DNA of 51,191 nucleotides from UMGS1279 sp045577695 (GTDB lineage Bacteria; Bacillota; Clostridia; Oscillospirales; Acutalibacteraceae): positions 1 through 51,191 of the forward strand of contig JAZNIW010000041.1 of NCBI GenBank assembly GCA_045577695.1, given 5' to 3'. Positions 36,160 through 45,114 of the stretch are shown piece by piece (the first letter of the stretch is position 1; each line of letters starts with the position of its first letter). The notes beneath the pieces were generated by a model. The model was not told where the DNA came from, ran no database searches, and worked only from the letters and a program-made list of their open reading frames with translations. Position numbers and translations under genes: made by a program.

Positions 36160-36825
36160 ATGAAACTTTATTCCAAAAAGTGGTATCTTATGCTCTTTGC
36201 AACCCTTCTCGCCATTCTCCTCAGTCCGCTTTCGGTATCCGCTCTTTCCAAAATCGGTTCCCGCGGCAGTGAGGTTAAAAACATTCAAACTCGCTTAAAA
36301 AAATGGGGATATTACAACGGAGCCATTGATAGCATTTACGGCACCCAAACCAAAAATGCTGTTATTGCGTTTCAGCGCAAAAACAACCTCACCCCGGACG
36401 GAGTGGCCGGCCCCAAAACGTTAGAAAAAATCGGTTTACCCAACAGCGGAAACGGTGGGTCTGTAGGCAGTTCCAACTCCAATTATCATCTACTTGCCCG
36501 CATTATTTCAGCCGAAGCGCGGGGCGAGCCTTACACCGGTCAAGTGGCAGTCGGCGCAGTGGTGCTAAATCGGGTAGAACACCCTTCTTTCCCCTCCACT
36601 ATTTCGGGTGTGGTGTACCAAAAAGGGGCTTTCAGTTGTTTGGATGATGGTCAGTTCGACAAGCCGGTAGCCGACAGCTCCTACAAGGCTGCCCGTGATG
36701 CTCTCAATGGGTGGGACCCGACCGGTGGCGCCATCTATTACTTTAATCCCGCCACCGCTACCAGTTCTTGGATTTGGTCACGCCCCCACATTACCACCAT
36801 TGGCAAACATCGTTTTTGCCGCTAA
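36160..36825 (+). CDS. sleB: SleB-type spore-cortex-lytic/cell-wall hydrolase
   Basis: About 221 residues from ATG 36160 (SD AAAGGAAG). Signal peptide about 1-30 (ending SVSALS), a peptidoglycan-binding domain about 33-90 (RGSEVKNIQTRLKKWGYY, GVAGPKTLEKIG), a Gly/Ser linker, and a hydrolase_2 domain with IISAEARGEPYTGQVAVGAV. SleB is a lytic transglycosylase that degrades spore cortex at germination; the Glu in SAEARGE is the expected catalytic acid. It fits with spoIIR nearby. A vegetative wall hydrolase of the same family is the alternative. Confidence 0.9.
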   Translation: MKLYSKKWYLMLFATLLAILLSPLSVSALSKIGSRGSEVKNIQTRLKKWGYYNGAIDSIYGTQTKNAVIAFQRKNNLTPDGVAGPKTLEKIGLPNSGNGGSVGSSNSNYHLLARIISAEARGEPYTGQVAVGAVVLNRVEHPSFPSTISGVVYQKGAFSCLDDGQFDKPVADSSYKAARDALNGWDPTGGAIYYFNPATATSSWIWSRPHITTIGKHRFCR

Positions 36826-36919
36826 TTTCTCAAAAATACAAGGTTGATTTCCCTTATAATTTCACGATAGCATATGCCATAACTTTATATCCACAAAGCC
36901 AATACCACACTTATATCCC

Positions 36920-36948
36920 TTGCGTTCCCCTCGCCGGTATGATATAAT
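36920..36948 (+). promoter_or_regulatory. Promoter of the ElaA-like gene
   Basis: TTGCGT (36920-36925), 17 bp, TATAAT (36943-36948). The expected transcript start is only about 11 nt before ATG 36966, just enough to include the AGGTG SD. Confidence 0.65.
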
Positions 36949-36965
36949 TATGGCAGGTGATAACA

Positions 36966-37403
36966 ATGAACTTTGTTGCTAAAAATTTCAGCGAACTTTC
37001 GCTTACACAACTTTATGAAATTTTGAAGGCCCGCTCTCAGATTTTTATATTAGAAAAAAATATGCACTGTCAGGATATGGACGGCATAGATCCTAAGGCG
37101 AGGCATTTTTTCATCGAAGAAAATGGCAAGATTTTGGCATATTTACGCGCTTTTTATACCGATGACAGTAAAATCACTGTTAAAATGGGAAGAGTGCTGT
37201 CAATTACACACGGTGTAGGTTTGGGCGCGGATATTATGCGCAAAGCTATCCTTGACATAAGGGAAAATATGCAATGCCAAATCCTATGTCTCGATTCTCA
37301 AAAAACCGCCATAGGATTTTATGAAAAATTCGATTTTAAAACGGTTTCCGATGAGTTTTTAGAGGAAGGTGTTTTACACGTTAAAATGCAGTTGGAAATT
37401 TAA
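36966..37403 (+). CDS. GNAT-family N-acetyltransferase, ElaA-like
   Basis: About 145 residues from ATG 36966 (MNFVAKNFSELSLTQLYEIL), SD AGGTG. LYEILKARSQIFILEKNMHCQDMDGID is the ElaA-type start, and the acetyl-CoA-binding beta-strand/loop region is around KMGRVLSITHGVGLGADIMRKA, although the usual Q/R-x-x-G-x-G/A loop is degenerate. The acceptor is unknown. Single gene; 445 bp without genes follow. Confidence 0.85.
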   Translation: MNFVAKNFSELSLTQLYEILKARSQIFILEKNMHCQDMDGIDPKARHFFIEENGKILAYLRAFYTDDSKITVKMGRVLSITHGVGLGADIMRKAILDIRENMQCQILCLDSQKTAIGFYEKFDFKTVSDEFLEEGVLHVKMQLEI

Positions 37404-37528
37404 ATTCTATTTTAAGTATTGGCTATATTAGAAAAATTAAGGTTTCTGATTCGTTTTATTTTGAGCATCGATTCGATAAAACAAAGCGCAATCTTTGTTC
37501 ACAATATAAAACGAACCCGCCGAAATTA

Positions 37529-37780
37529 GCGTGATACCCTTAACGGAGTATCACGCAACACTATTCGTCTGCGGCGAGTTATATCCCTTCACAGTGTGAT
37601 TCGGCTTGTGCCGAGTGATATTTGCTTTATAAGTTTATGGGCGAATAGAATATCACTGAAGCCGCAAAACTTCAATATCACTTTCGCAAGGCGAAAATAT
37701 CACGCTGACAATAGTCAGCATATCACTTAACAAACAGAAAGAAAGAGAAGACTCGTTAATATACGAATCTTCTCTTTTTT
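37529..37780. repeat. Hairpin-linker array 5
   Basis: Fills most of the gap 37404-37848. It uses a related linker, (A)ATATCACT or its complement, between stems: GCGTGATAC/GTATCACGC (37529-37556), CGGC/GCCG, GAAG/CTTC, TTCGC/GCGAA and GCTGAC/GTCAGC. CTATTCG (37561-37567) pairs at long range with CGAATAG (37642-37648). It closes with a 12 bp stem AGAGAAGACTCG/CGAATCTTCTCT (37744-37775) and T-runs. Like the other arrays it lies 3' of a minus-strand gene (pckG). Confidence 0.7.
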
Positions 37781-37805
37781 GCCTCTGTGGATTTGTTTTA
37801 TAATA

Positions 37806-37832
37806 GAAGTGCCCTTTTTTAAAGGGCACTTC
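37806..37832 (-). terminator. Hairpin just after pckG
   Basis: Perfect 12 bp stem GAAGTGCCCTTT/AAAGGGCACTTC with a 3 nt loop, 16 bp beyond the pckG stop. The tail (CTATTATAAAA) is only weakly T-rich, so the array's closing hairpin may be the actual end point. Confidence 0.65.
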
Positions 37833-37848
37833 ATATCAAAATCGACTA

Positions 37849-39612
37849 CTAATTCAAAGAGGATTTCAAGTTGTTCAGTTGATTTACCAATTCTTGCGGC
37901 AAACGGTCACCAAACTTTTTGTAATGCTCCGTAATCTCGTCAGCTTCCTTCTTCCAAGTTTCGACATCAACTTTCAAGATGGATTTCAAGGTTTCCAGGT
38001 CAAAATCCAAATCGGTCAAATCAATATCCTCCGGACGAGGAACAAAACCAATGGGGGTCTCAACGGCATCTACTTTGCCTTCACAACGGTCGATAATCCA
38101 GTTGAGAACACGCATATTGTCACCGAAGCCGGGCCAGATGAAGTGACCTTCATCATCCAGACGGAACCAGTTAACGTTGAAAATCTTAGGTGCTTTGTCA
38201 CCCAATTTTTTGCCCATTTCCAGCCAGTGACGGAAATAGTCACCCATATGGTAACCACAGAAGGGCAACATTGCCATAGGATCGCGACGAACAACACCAA
38301 CGGCACCCGAAGCAGCAGCCGTGGTTTCCGAAGCCATTGCCGAACCGACAAATACGCCATTTTCCCAATCTTTCGATTGATATACAAGCGGAGCAGTTTT
38401 CGCGCGACGGCCGCCGAAGATGATAGCCGAAATCGGAACACCGTTTTGGCTTTCAAATTCCGAAGAAATACAGGGGCAATTTTTGGCCGGAGCGGTAAAG
38501 CGGCTGTTGGGATGGGCGCCCTTTTCCGAAGAAGTTTTGCCGTTCCAAGGATTGCCCTTCCACTCGATAGCATTTTCAGGCGGATTCTTATCCAAACTCT
38601 CCCACCAAACCGTGTTGTTGTCCAAATTCAAAGCAACATTGGTGAAAATGGTGCCTTTTTTGGTCGAAGCCAAAGCGTTGTAATTGGATTTTTCATTGGT
38701 GCCGGGGGCTACGCCAAAGAAACCGTTTTCGGGGTTAATAGCCCACAAACGGCCATCCTCACCGATACGCATCCAGGCAATATCATCGCCCACCGTCCAA
38801 ACTTTGTAGCCTTTGTCACGCAGGTATTTCGGGGGGATCATCATAGCCAGATTGGTTTTACCACAAGCCGACGGGAAGGCGGCGGCAACGTATTTTACTT
38901 CGCCCTTTGGATTTTCAATACCCAAAATCAGCATATGCTCGGCCATCCAGCCCTCTTTCCAACCTTGGTAAGAAGCAATACGAAGAGCAAAACATTTTTT
39001 ACCAAGCAGAACGTTTCCGCCGTAACCGGAGTTCACCGAAATGATGGTATTGTCTTCAGGGAATTGGCAAATATATCTCTTTTCTTCGTCAATATCGCAA
39101 CGGCAGTGCAAACCGCGAACCCAATCGTTGCTATCGCCCAAAGCCTTGAAAACTTCAGCGCCAACACGGGTCATAATTGCCATATTAAGAACAACATAAA
39201 TCGAATCGGTAATTTCTACGCCGATTTTTGCCAACGGAGAGCCAATCGGTCCCATCGAGAAAGGAATGACATACATCGTGCGGCCTTTGTAGCTGTTACG
39301 TGCAATATCATACAGCATTTTATAAGCCTTTTCCGGTTCCATCCAGTTGTTCGTAGGACCGGCGTTTTCTTCGGTCTTTGTGCAGATGAAGGTTCTACCC
39401 TCTACACGGGCAACGTCATTTACCTTAGTACGATGCAAGTAGCAATCCGGAAGAAGCTCTTGATTTAATTTGATGAGTTCACCGGTCGAAACAGCTTCGG
39501 CACGCAAAGCTTCAATTTGCTCTTCGCTGCCGTCAATGAAAACCACTTCGTCTGGTTTTACTAAAGCTTTCATTTCTTCCAGCCAGGCAAGAACGGTTTT
39601 ATTCGTCGTCAT
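37849..39612 (-). CDS. pckG: Phosphoenolpyruvate carboxykinase (GTP)
   Basis: About 587 residues from ATG 39610-39612 (MTTNKTVLAWLEEM), SD AGGAG; an upstream open stretch to 39699 covers the promoter and is not translated. It interconverts oxaloacetate + GTP and PEP + CO2 + GDP. The kinase-1a P-loop FPSACGKTNLAM, the RVEGRTFICTKTEENAGPTNNW segment and the FGGRRAKTAPLVYQ loop identify the GTP class rather than the ATP class commoner in bacteria. In fermenters it often runs toward oxaloacetate. Its promoter carries a separate inverted repeat. Confidence 0.97.
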   Translation of the reverse strand: MTTNKTVLAWLEEMKALVKPDEVVFIDGSEEQIEALRAEAVSTGELIKLNQELLPDCYLHRTKVNDVARVEGRTFICTKTEENAGPTNNWMEPEKAYKMLYDIARNSYKGRTMYVIPFSMGPIGSPLAKIGVEITDSIYVVLNMAIMTRVGAEVFKALGDSNDWVRGLHCRCDIDEEKRYICQFPEDNTIISVNSGYGGNVLLGKKCFALRIASYQGWKEGWMAEHMLILGIENPKGEVKYVAAAFPSACGKTNLAMMIPPKYLRDKGYKVWTVGDDIAWMRIGEDGRLWAINPENGFFGVAPGTNEKSNYNALASTKKGTIFTNVALNLDNNTVWWESLDKNPPENAIEWKGNPWNGKTSSEKGAHPNSRFTAPAKNCPCISSEFESQNGVPISAIIFGGRRAKTAPLVYQSKDWENGVFVGSAMASETTAAASGAVGVVRRDPMAMLPFCGYHMGDYFRHWLEMGKKLGDKAPKIFNVNWFRLDDEGHFIWPGFGDNMRVLNWIIDRCEGKVDAVETPIGFVPRPEDIDLTDLDFDLETLKSILKVDVETWKKEADEITEHYKKFGDRLPQELVNQLNNLKSSLN

Positions 39613-39670
39613 AATTGTGCACTCCTTATGAATGATATAACAGTTTAGAAATAAAAATTTCCACATATAT

Positions 39671-39699
39671 AGTATAAGCGATTTTAACTTTAAAATCAA
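39671..39699 (-). promoter_or_regulatory. Promoter of pckG
   Basis: Minus-strand TTGATT (39694-39699), 17 bp, TATACT (39671-39676). Confidence 0.7.
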
Positions 39700-39704
39700 G
39701 AACT

Positions 39705-39733
39705 ATGTGAAAAATTTAGCAAACTTTTCACAT
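39705..39733. promoter_or_regulatory. Inverted repeat just upstream of the pckG -35
   Basis: ATGTGAAAA (39705-39713) and TTTTCACAT (39725-39733) are perfect 9 bp arms with an 11 bp spacer, so the centres are 20 bp apart (about two helical turns). It ends 5 bp before the -35, a normal place for an activator or repressor. The binding protein is unknown. Confidence 0.5.
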
Positions 39734-39811
39734 TTTTACAATTTTTCGAGTTTGGGCAGCCTTTTTATGACAAAACAAACAGACCCCTTACCCAAGCAAA
39801 TCGTTTAACCC

Positions 39812-40342
39812 TTAACAAAACTTATCTCGATACCGCGCTATGGCATCTTCGATTATACAAAGCGCTTCTTTCTTCGCCAACACTTCATCCACTGCTGTTT
39901 CTTTGTGTTCTAAATTCTTATAGACTTTGAAAAAATGGCACATTTCTTCAAAAATGTGTTTGGGCAGTTGGTCAATATCGGTATAGTGATTGTAGGTGGG
40001 GTCGTTGAAGGGAATGGCAATAATTTTTTCATCGTTTCGACCGTTATCTATCATCGAAATGACGCCGATGGGATAGGCGTGCACCAACGAAAGCGGTTCA
40101 ATCGATTCAGAGCAAAGAAGCAGTACATCCAGTGGGTCTTCATCATCGCCGTAGGTACGAGGAATAAACCCATAATTAGCCGGATAATGGGTTGACGTGT
40201 ACAAAATTCTATCCAAAATAATAAAACCGGTTTCTTTATCCAGTTCGTACTTTTTCTTGCTCCCTTTGGAAATTTCCACCACACAAATGAAATCATTCGG
40301 AGTAATTCGTTTTGGGGAAATATCATGCCAAATGTTGGACAT
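39812..40342 (-). CDS. ppa: Inorganic pyrophosphatase, family I
   Basis: A 176-residue soluble enzyme that hydrolyses pyrophosphate. YPANYGFIPRTYGDDEDPLD contains the active-site Tyr and the metal-binding Asp cluster; KKKYELDKETG is the N-terminal signature. The Firmicutes norm is often family II, so a family I enzyme is worth noting but not rare in Clostridia. Own promoter at 40379-40407. Confidence 0.95.
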   Translation of the reverse strand: MSNIWHDISPKRITPNDFICVVEISKGSKKKYELDKETGFIILDRILYTSTHYPANYGFIPRTYGDDEDPLDVLLLCSESIEPLSLVHAYPIGVISMIDNGRNDEKIIAIPFNDPTYNHYTDIDQLPKHIFEEMCHFFKVYKNLEHKETAVDEVLAKKEALCIIEDAIARYRDKFC

Positions 40343-40378
40343 AACTAAACTCTCCTTTATTATTTATTTTACGCTTTA

Positions 40379-40407
40379 AGTATAAAATATTCCTTTAAAA
40401 AAGTCAA
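40379..40407 (-). promoter_or_regulatory. Promoter of ppa
   Basis: Minus-strand TTGACT (40402-40407), 17 bp, TATACT (40379-40384). Confidence 0.7.
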
Positions 40408-40613
40408 ATAAAATGACAAAAGGTAAAGCCTACTAAATTACGAATGGAATAACTTAAAGCAGCGAATTAAACGGAATCGATTATTTGGATGAATAACCTC
40501 TGCCAAATACTTTAAAATTGTGAATAACAAATAAATATATAAATAAATATATAATGTGTAAGGCGGTAAAAAATCTTTACCACTTATTCATTTAATTTCA
40601 AATTCAAAACGAA
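40408..40613. other. Gene-free A/T-rich stretch between divergent ppa and LysR genes
   Basis: The full gap is 40343-40673. Besides the two promoters it holds an A/T tract with repeated AAATATATAA-like units (about 40525-40555) and a GGTAAAAAATCTTTACC-type stem (about 40565-40581). I see no gene. Confidence 0.6.
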
Positions 40614-40642
40614 TTGATTTTGTTTGCAAAAAATGTTATAAT
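40614..40642 (+). promoter_or_regulatory. Promoter of the LysR-type regulator gene
   Basis: TTGATT (40614-40619), 17 bp, TATAAT (40637-40642). Confidence 0.7.
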
Positions 40643-40673
40643 GTAAAAAAATATTAAATGGTGGTGCGGATGA

Positions 40674-41594
40674 TTGAATCTTTTACATATGAAACACGCG
40701 CTTGAGGTTTCAAAATTGGGATCTCTCAGTAAAGCCTCCGAAGTATTATTGATTGCGGCACCAAACATCAGCCGTTCTATAAAGGAATTGGAAGCCGACC
40801 TTGGTATTACCATTTTTGACCGAACTCAAAATGGTATGAAGCTTACTCCCGACGGTGAAGAATTCATAAATTTTGCAAAGGGAATTCTCGGCCAGATTGA
40901 TGAGGTTGAAAAATTTTATAAAGCCGGCGCACCAAAAAAACAAAAATTTTCTATTTCCGTTCCCCGTGCCTGTTATATTTCGGAAGCTTTTGCAAATTTT
41001 TCAAAATCCCTTTCGAAAGAGGCTACGGAAGTATTTTATAAAGAAACCAACTCTCAACGTACGATTCACAATATGACCGAACACGATTATAAGCTTGGTA
41101 TTATCCGTTATGCTGAAAACTATGATAAGTATTTTAAGTCTATGCTTGAGGAAAAAGGTTTTCAATATGAACTGATAACCGAGTTTGTCTATTCTCTTAT
41201 AATGAGTGCAGAAAATCCATTGGCTAAAAAGGAGGAAATCACCTTTGATGATTTAACCGATTATATCGAAATTGCTCACGCAGATCCCTATGTTCCTTCT
41301 ATGCCGCTTTCAAAGGTTGTAAAAGAGGAATTGCCGGATAATATCAACCGCAGAATATTCATATTTGAAAGAGCAAGTCAATTCGATTTATTATCGTTAA
41401 ATCCCGAAACATTTATGTGGGTATCCCCTGCACCGAAAAGTTTACTTGAACGATATAATTTGGTGCTGAAAAAGTGTGCGGACAACAAAAAAATATATAA
41501 GGATGTTTTGATTTATAAAAATGGATATAACCTATCGAAACTGGACCGGCAATTTATTACCGAGTTGTGCGAATCCAAAAGAAAATACATCTAA
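40674..41594 (+). CDS. LysR-family transcriptional regulator
   Basis: A 306-residue protein with an N-terminal winged helix (HMKHALEVSKLGSLSKASEVL, then ISRSIKELEADLGITIFDRT) and a periplasmic-binding-fold effector domain (about 90-300). The start is probably TTG 40674 (MNLLHMKHAL, the usual LysR opening) after GGTGGTGCGGATGA; ATG 40689 is the alternative. The target is unknown; no divergent metabolic gene adjoins apart from ppa. Terminator at 41608-41639 separates it from rex. Confidence 0.92.
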   Translation: MNLLHMKHALEVSKLGSLSKASEVLLIAAPNISRSIKELEADLGITIFDRTQNGMKLTPDGEEFINFAKGILGQIDEVEKFYKAGAPKKQKFSISVPRACYISEAFANFSKSLSKEATEVFYKETNSQRTIHNMTEHDYKLGIIRYAENYDKYFKSMLEEKGFQYELITEFVYSLIMSAENPLAKKEEITFDDLTDYIEIAHADPYVPSMPLSKVVKEELPDNINRRIFIFERASQFDLLSLNPETFMWVSPAPKSLLERYNLVLKKCADNKKIYKDVLIYKNGYNLSKLDRQFITELCESKRKYI

Positions 41595-41607
41595 TTTCAT
41601 ATTTTTT

Positions 41608-41639
41608 AGCCCAATCTCTTAATTGAGGTTGGGCTTTTT
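41608..41639 (+). terminator. Terminator after the LysR-type gene
   Basis: AGCCCAATCTC pairs with GAGGTTGGGCT (one G-U), loop TTAATT, then TTTTTA. Confidence 0.85.
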
Positions 41640-41693
41640 ATTTCGATATAGGGGTTATCGATATTGATAATACCAATTATCACATTTAAGAAT

Positions 41694-41721
41694 TTGCAAA
41701 GCCGCAAAACATTGTTAAAAT
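41694..41721 (+). promoter_or_regulatory. Probable promoter of the rex-adhE-hydrogenase operon
   Basis: TTGCAA (41694-41699), 16 bp, TAAAAT (41716-41721). The -10 lies inside the Rex-type operator, so bound repressor would block it. Confidence 0.55.
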
Positions 41722-41729
41722 AATAACGA
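41712..41729. promoter_or_regulatory. Rex operator (ROP-like)
   Basis: TTGTTAA-N4-ATAACGA, an 18 bp match to the Firmicutes/Clostridia Rex consensus TTGTTAA-N4-TTAACAA with two mismatches in the right half. It is 24 bp before the rex start codon, as expected for autoregulation and NADH-responsive control of the whole operon. Confidence 0.75.
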
Positions 41730-41753
41730 ACTCAAAAAGAAGGAGGCTCGGCG

Positions 41754-42380
41754 ATGGATAAGTGTTCCGTTTCAAAAGCGACTTTAGGCAGACTTCCAAG
41801 CTATCTTGAGTTTTTGCGAAATCTGCCACCGGACAAAGTTCCTTACATATCGGCAACCGCCATTGCCAAAAAACTCAATCTTGGAGAAGTACAGGTAAGG
41901 AAAGACCTTGCCGCAGTAAGTGGTGCCGGAAAGCCAAAACTCGGTTATGTAACGGCAGCTCTTGCAAAAAAACTCGAGGATTACCTTGGATATAATCAAT
42001 TAACCTCTGCGGTGCTTGTAGGCGCGGGAAAACTTGGAAGAGCGCTTCTGCAGTATGATGAGTTTCAAAGATACGGTGTGAAAATTTCCGCCGCCTTTGA
42101 TTCAAACGAACGAGTGATATGTCTTGGTACAAAAACAGAAATACTTCCTATAAATCAATTTGAGTATTTTTGTAGAACAAAGAATATTAAACTCGGCATC
42201 ATTACCGTAGGCGAAGGTTCAGCCCAAGCCGTATGCGATCAGATGGTTAAAAGCGGAATAACAGCAATATGGAACTTTGCCCCCTGCAAATTAAATGTTC
42301 CTGATGGAGTTCTGCTGCAAAATGAAAACTTAGCACTTTCCCTTGCACACCTTAACAATCAATTATGTAAATCCAATTAG
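41754..42380 (+). CDS. rex: Redox-sensing transcriptional repressor Rex
   Basis: A 208-residue protein. N-terminal winged helix (KATLGRLPSYLEFLRNL, GEVQVRKDLAAVSGAGKPKLGY) and a Rossmann domain with VLVGAGKLGRALLQY (about 88-102). Rex binds operators at low NADH/NAD+ and lets go when NADH rises, which raises fermentative genes. It is first in the operon, with AGGAGG SD and its own operator upstream, 13 bp from adhE, the classic Rex target. Confidence 0.96.
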   Translation: MDKCSVSKATLGRLPSYLEFLRNLPPDKVPYISATAIAKKLNLGEVQVRKDLAAVSGAGKPKLGYVTAALAKKLEDYLGYNQLTSAVLVGAGKLGRALLQYDEFQRYGVKISAAFDSNERVICLGTKTEILPINQFEYFCRTKNIKLGIITVGEGSAQAVCDQMVKSGITAIWNFAPCKLNVPDGVLLQNENLALSLAHLNNQLCKSN

Positions 42381-42393
42381 GAGGTAATAAAAA

Positions 42394-45096
42394 ATGGAGA
42401 CCAAAAAGTATTTAGTCGTAGACAGTGTTGAGAAGCTCACCGAAGCGATCGCACGTACAAGAGAAGCACAGAAGGTATTTGCAACCTACACACAAGAACA
42501 GGTTGATAAAATCTTCTTGAGTGCCGCTTCTGCTGCCAACAAAGCAAGAATTCCTCTGGCGCGTATGGCTGTTGAAGAAACCGGAATGGGCATTGTAGAG
42601 GACAAAGTTATCAAAAACAATTATGCATCTGAATATATCTACAATGCTTACAAAAACACCAAGACCTGCGGTGTTATTGAAGAAGATAAAGCATTCGGTA
42701 CCAAAAAAATTGCAGAGCCTATCGGCGTTATTGCTGCAGTTATTCCTACCACCAACCCCACTTCTACTGCTATCTTTAAATGTTTGCTGGCTCTTAAGAC
42801 TCGTAACGCTATCATCATCAGTCCTCACCCCCGTGCAAAAAACAGCACCATTGCTGCTGCAAAATTAGTGCTTGAAGCCGCTGTTGCTGCCGGCGCTCCC
42901 GAAGGTATCATCGACTGGATTGACGTTCCTTCTCTTGATATGACCAATACCGTTATGAAAGAAGCCGACATTATTCTTGCTACCGGCGGTCCCGGAATGG
43001 TTAAAGCAGCCTACTCCAGCGGTAAGCCGGCTCTCGGTGTTGGCGCAGGCAACACTCCTGCTATCATTGATGACAGCGCAGATATTCTCCTTGCTGTTAA
43101 CTCCATTATTCACTCCAAGACTTTCGATAACGGTATGATTTGTGCTTCTGAACAGTCTGTTATCGTTCTTGAAAGCATCTATGATTCCGTAAAGCAAGAA
43201 TTTGCTACCCGCGGTTGCTACTTCTTAAATCCTCAAGAAACCGAAAAGGTTCGTAAAACCATTATCATCAACGGCGCACTTAATGCTAAAATCGTTGGTC
43301 AACCTGCCGCCAAAATTGCCGAGCTTGCCGGCTTAACCGTTCCCGTTGGTACTAAAATTCTCATTGGTGAGGTTGAGAGTGTAGAAATTTCTGAAGAATT
43401 TGCTCACGAAAAACTTTCTCCCGTACTTGCTATGTATAAGGCGAAGGACTTTGCAGAAGCTCTTGATAAAGCTGCCAAACTTGTTGAGGACGGCGGTTTT
43501 GGTCATACCTCTTCCATATATCTTAACGAAGTAACCGAAACCGAAAAGCTGAATGCTTTTGCAGCTCGTATGAAAACCTGCCGCATCCTTGTTAATACTC
43601 CTTCTTCTCACGGCGGTATCGGTGACCTTTATAACTTCAAGCTTGCTCCTTCCCTCACTCTTGGCTGCGGTTCTTGGGGCGGCAACTCGGTATCCGACAA
43701 CGTTGGTGTAAAGCACCTATTAAATATTAAAACAGTAGCGGAAAGAAGGGAAAATATGCTTTGGTTCAGAGCCCCCGAAAAGGTATATATCAAGAAAGGA
43801 TGCTTGCCGGTAGCTCTCGATGAACTTCGCAGTGTACGCGGTGCTAAGAAAGCGTTTATCGTAACCGACACGTTCCTTTATCAGAATGGCTATACCAAAC
43901 CCATTACCGATAAACTCGACGAGATGGGCATTGCGCATACTACATTCTTTGATGTTCAGCCCGATCCTACTCTTAAAAATGCTCAGGATGGCGCGAAGCA
44001 AATGGCAGCCTTCCAGCCCGACACAATCATCGCTCTCGGCGGTGGTTCCGCTATGGACGCCGCTAAGATTATGTGGGTTCTTTATGAGCACCCGCAAGCA
44101 GACTTTATGGATATGGCAATGCGCTTTATTGACATCCGCAAACGTGTATATACGTTCCCCAAACTTGGCGAAAAGGCATACTTTATCGCTATTCCCACCT
44201 CTGCAGGCACCGGCTCTGAGGTTACCCCTTTTGCAGTTATCACCGACGGTGATACCGGTGTTAAGTATCCTCTTGCTGACTACGAACTTCTGCCCAATAT
44301 GGCAATCATTGATACCGATTTCCATATGAGCGCACCTAAGGGTCTCACCGCAGCTTCCGGTATCGACGCTGTCACTCACGCTGTCGAAGCTTATGCCGCA
44401 ATGCTCGCAACCGACTATACAGATGGCCTTGCCTTACAAGCTCTTAAAAATATCTTCAAGTATTTACCACGTGCGTACGATAACGGCCAGACCGACGCAG
44501 AAGCTCGTGAAAAAATGGCAAACGCTGCTACTATGGCAGGTATGGCATTTGCCAACGCATTCCTTGGCGTATGTCACTCTATGGCTCACAAACTTGGTGC
44601 TTTCCATCACTTGCCTCATGGCGTTGCGAACGCTCTTATGATTGAAGAAGTTCTCCGTTTCAATGCTTGCGAGACACCTGCTAAGATGGGTACTTTCTCT
44701 CAATACGATCATCCTCATACTCTTGCTCGTTACGCTGAAATTGCCGATTACTTAGGTCTTGGCGGCAAAACGGATGAAGAAAAGCTCGAAAATCTTATCA
44801 AGGCTATTAACGAACTTAAGGCTAGAGTTGGCATCAAGGAAACCATTAAAGACTATGGCATCGATGAGAATGACTTCCTCGCTCGCCTTGACGATATGGT
44901 AGAGCAAGCATTCGACGACCAGTGCACCGGTGCTAACCCCCGTTATCCTCTTATGAGCGAAATTAAGCAGATGTACCTAAACAGCTACTATGGCAAGCAC
45001 TTCGTTGAAACCAAGAAGCCCACTGCCGCTGATATTACTGAAGTGGCTAAGGTTGACCAAGTAAAGGCAACCTACCGCAAGGGTAAGAAAGCATAA
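42394..45096 (+). CDS. adhE: Bifunctional acetaldehyde/alcohol dehydrogenase
   Basis: A 900-residue enzyme that reduces acetyl-CoA to acetaldehyde and then ethanol with two NADH. The N-terminal aldehyde dehydrogenase has its catalytic Cys at about residue 250 (FDNGMICASEQS) and VGAGNTPAIID. A short linker at about 440-460 leads to the iron-dependent alcohol dehydrogenase, with GGGSAMDAAKIMW and the iron ligands in VTHAVEAY and HSMAHKLGAFHHLPHG. The length matches AdhE, which forms spirosomes. Expression probably follows Rex. Strong AGGAGG SD. Confidence 0.97.
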   Translation: METKKYLVVDSVEKLTEAIARTREAQKVFATYTQEQVDKIFLSAASAANKARIPLARMAVEETGMGIVEDKVIKNNYASEYIYNAYKNTKTCGVIEEDKAFGTKKIAEPIGVIAAVIPTTNPTSTAIFKCLLALKTRNAIIISPHPRAKNSTIAAAKLVLEAAVAAGAPEGIIDWIDVPSLDMTNTVMKEADIILATGGPGMVKAAYSSGKPALGVGAGNTPAIIDDSADILLAVNSIIHSKTFDNGMICASEQSVIVLESIYDSVKQEFATRGCYFLNPQETEKVRKTIIINGALNAKIVGQPAAKIAELAGLTVPVGTKILIGEVESVEISEEFAHEKLSPVLAMYKAKDFAEALDKAAKLVEDGGFGHTSSIYLNEVTETEKLNAFAARMKTCRILVNTPSSHGGIGDLYNFKLAPSLTLGCGSWGGNSVSDNVGVKHLLNIKTVAERRENMLWFRAPEKVYIKKGCLPVALDELRSVRGAKKAFIVTDTFLYQNGYTKPITDKLDEMGIAHTTFFDVQPDPTLKNAQDGAKQMAAFQPDTIIALGGGSAMDAAKIMWVLYEHPQADFMDMAMRFIDIRKRVYTFPKLGEKAYFIAIPTSAGTGSEVTPFAVITDGDTGVKYPLADYELLPNMAIIDTDFHMSAPKGLTAASGIDAVTHAVEAYAAMLATDYTDGLALQALKNIFKYLPRAYDNGQTDAEAREKMANAATMAGMAFANAFLGVCHSMAHKLGAFHHLPHGVANALMIEEVLRFNACETPAKMGTFSQYDHPHTLARYAEIADYLGLGGKTDEEKLENLIKAINELKARVGIKETIKDYGIDENDFLARLDDMVEQAFDDQCTGANPRYPLMSEIKQMYLNSYYGKHFVETKKPTAADITEVAKVDQVKATYRKGKKA

Positions 45097-45114
45097 TTAA
45101 AGGAGGAAACCGTA

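Noticed and set aside
37879..39468. A 529-codon open frame on the plus strand opposite pckG
   Set aside because: It lies wholly antisense to pckG, which carries clear GTP-PEPCK motifs, an SD and a promoter. The plus-strand frame has no SD or recognisable domain and is a by-product of codon usage.
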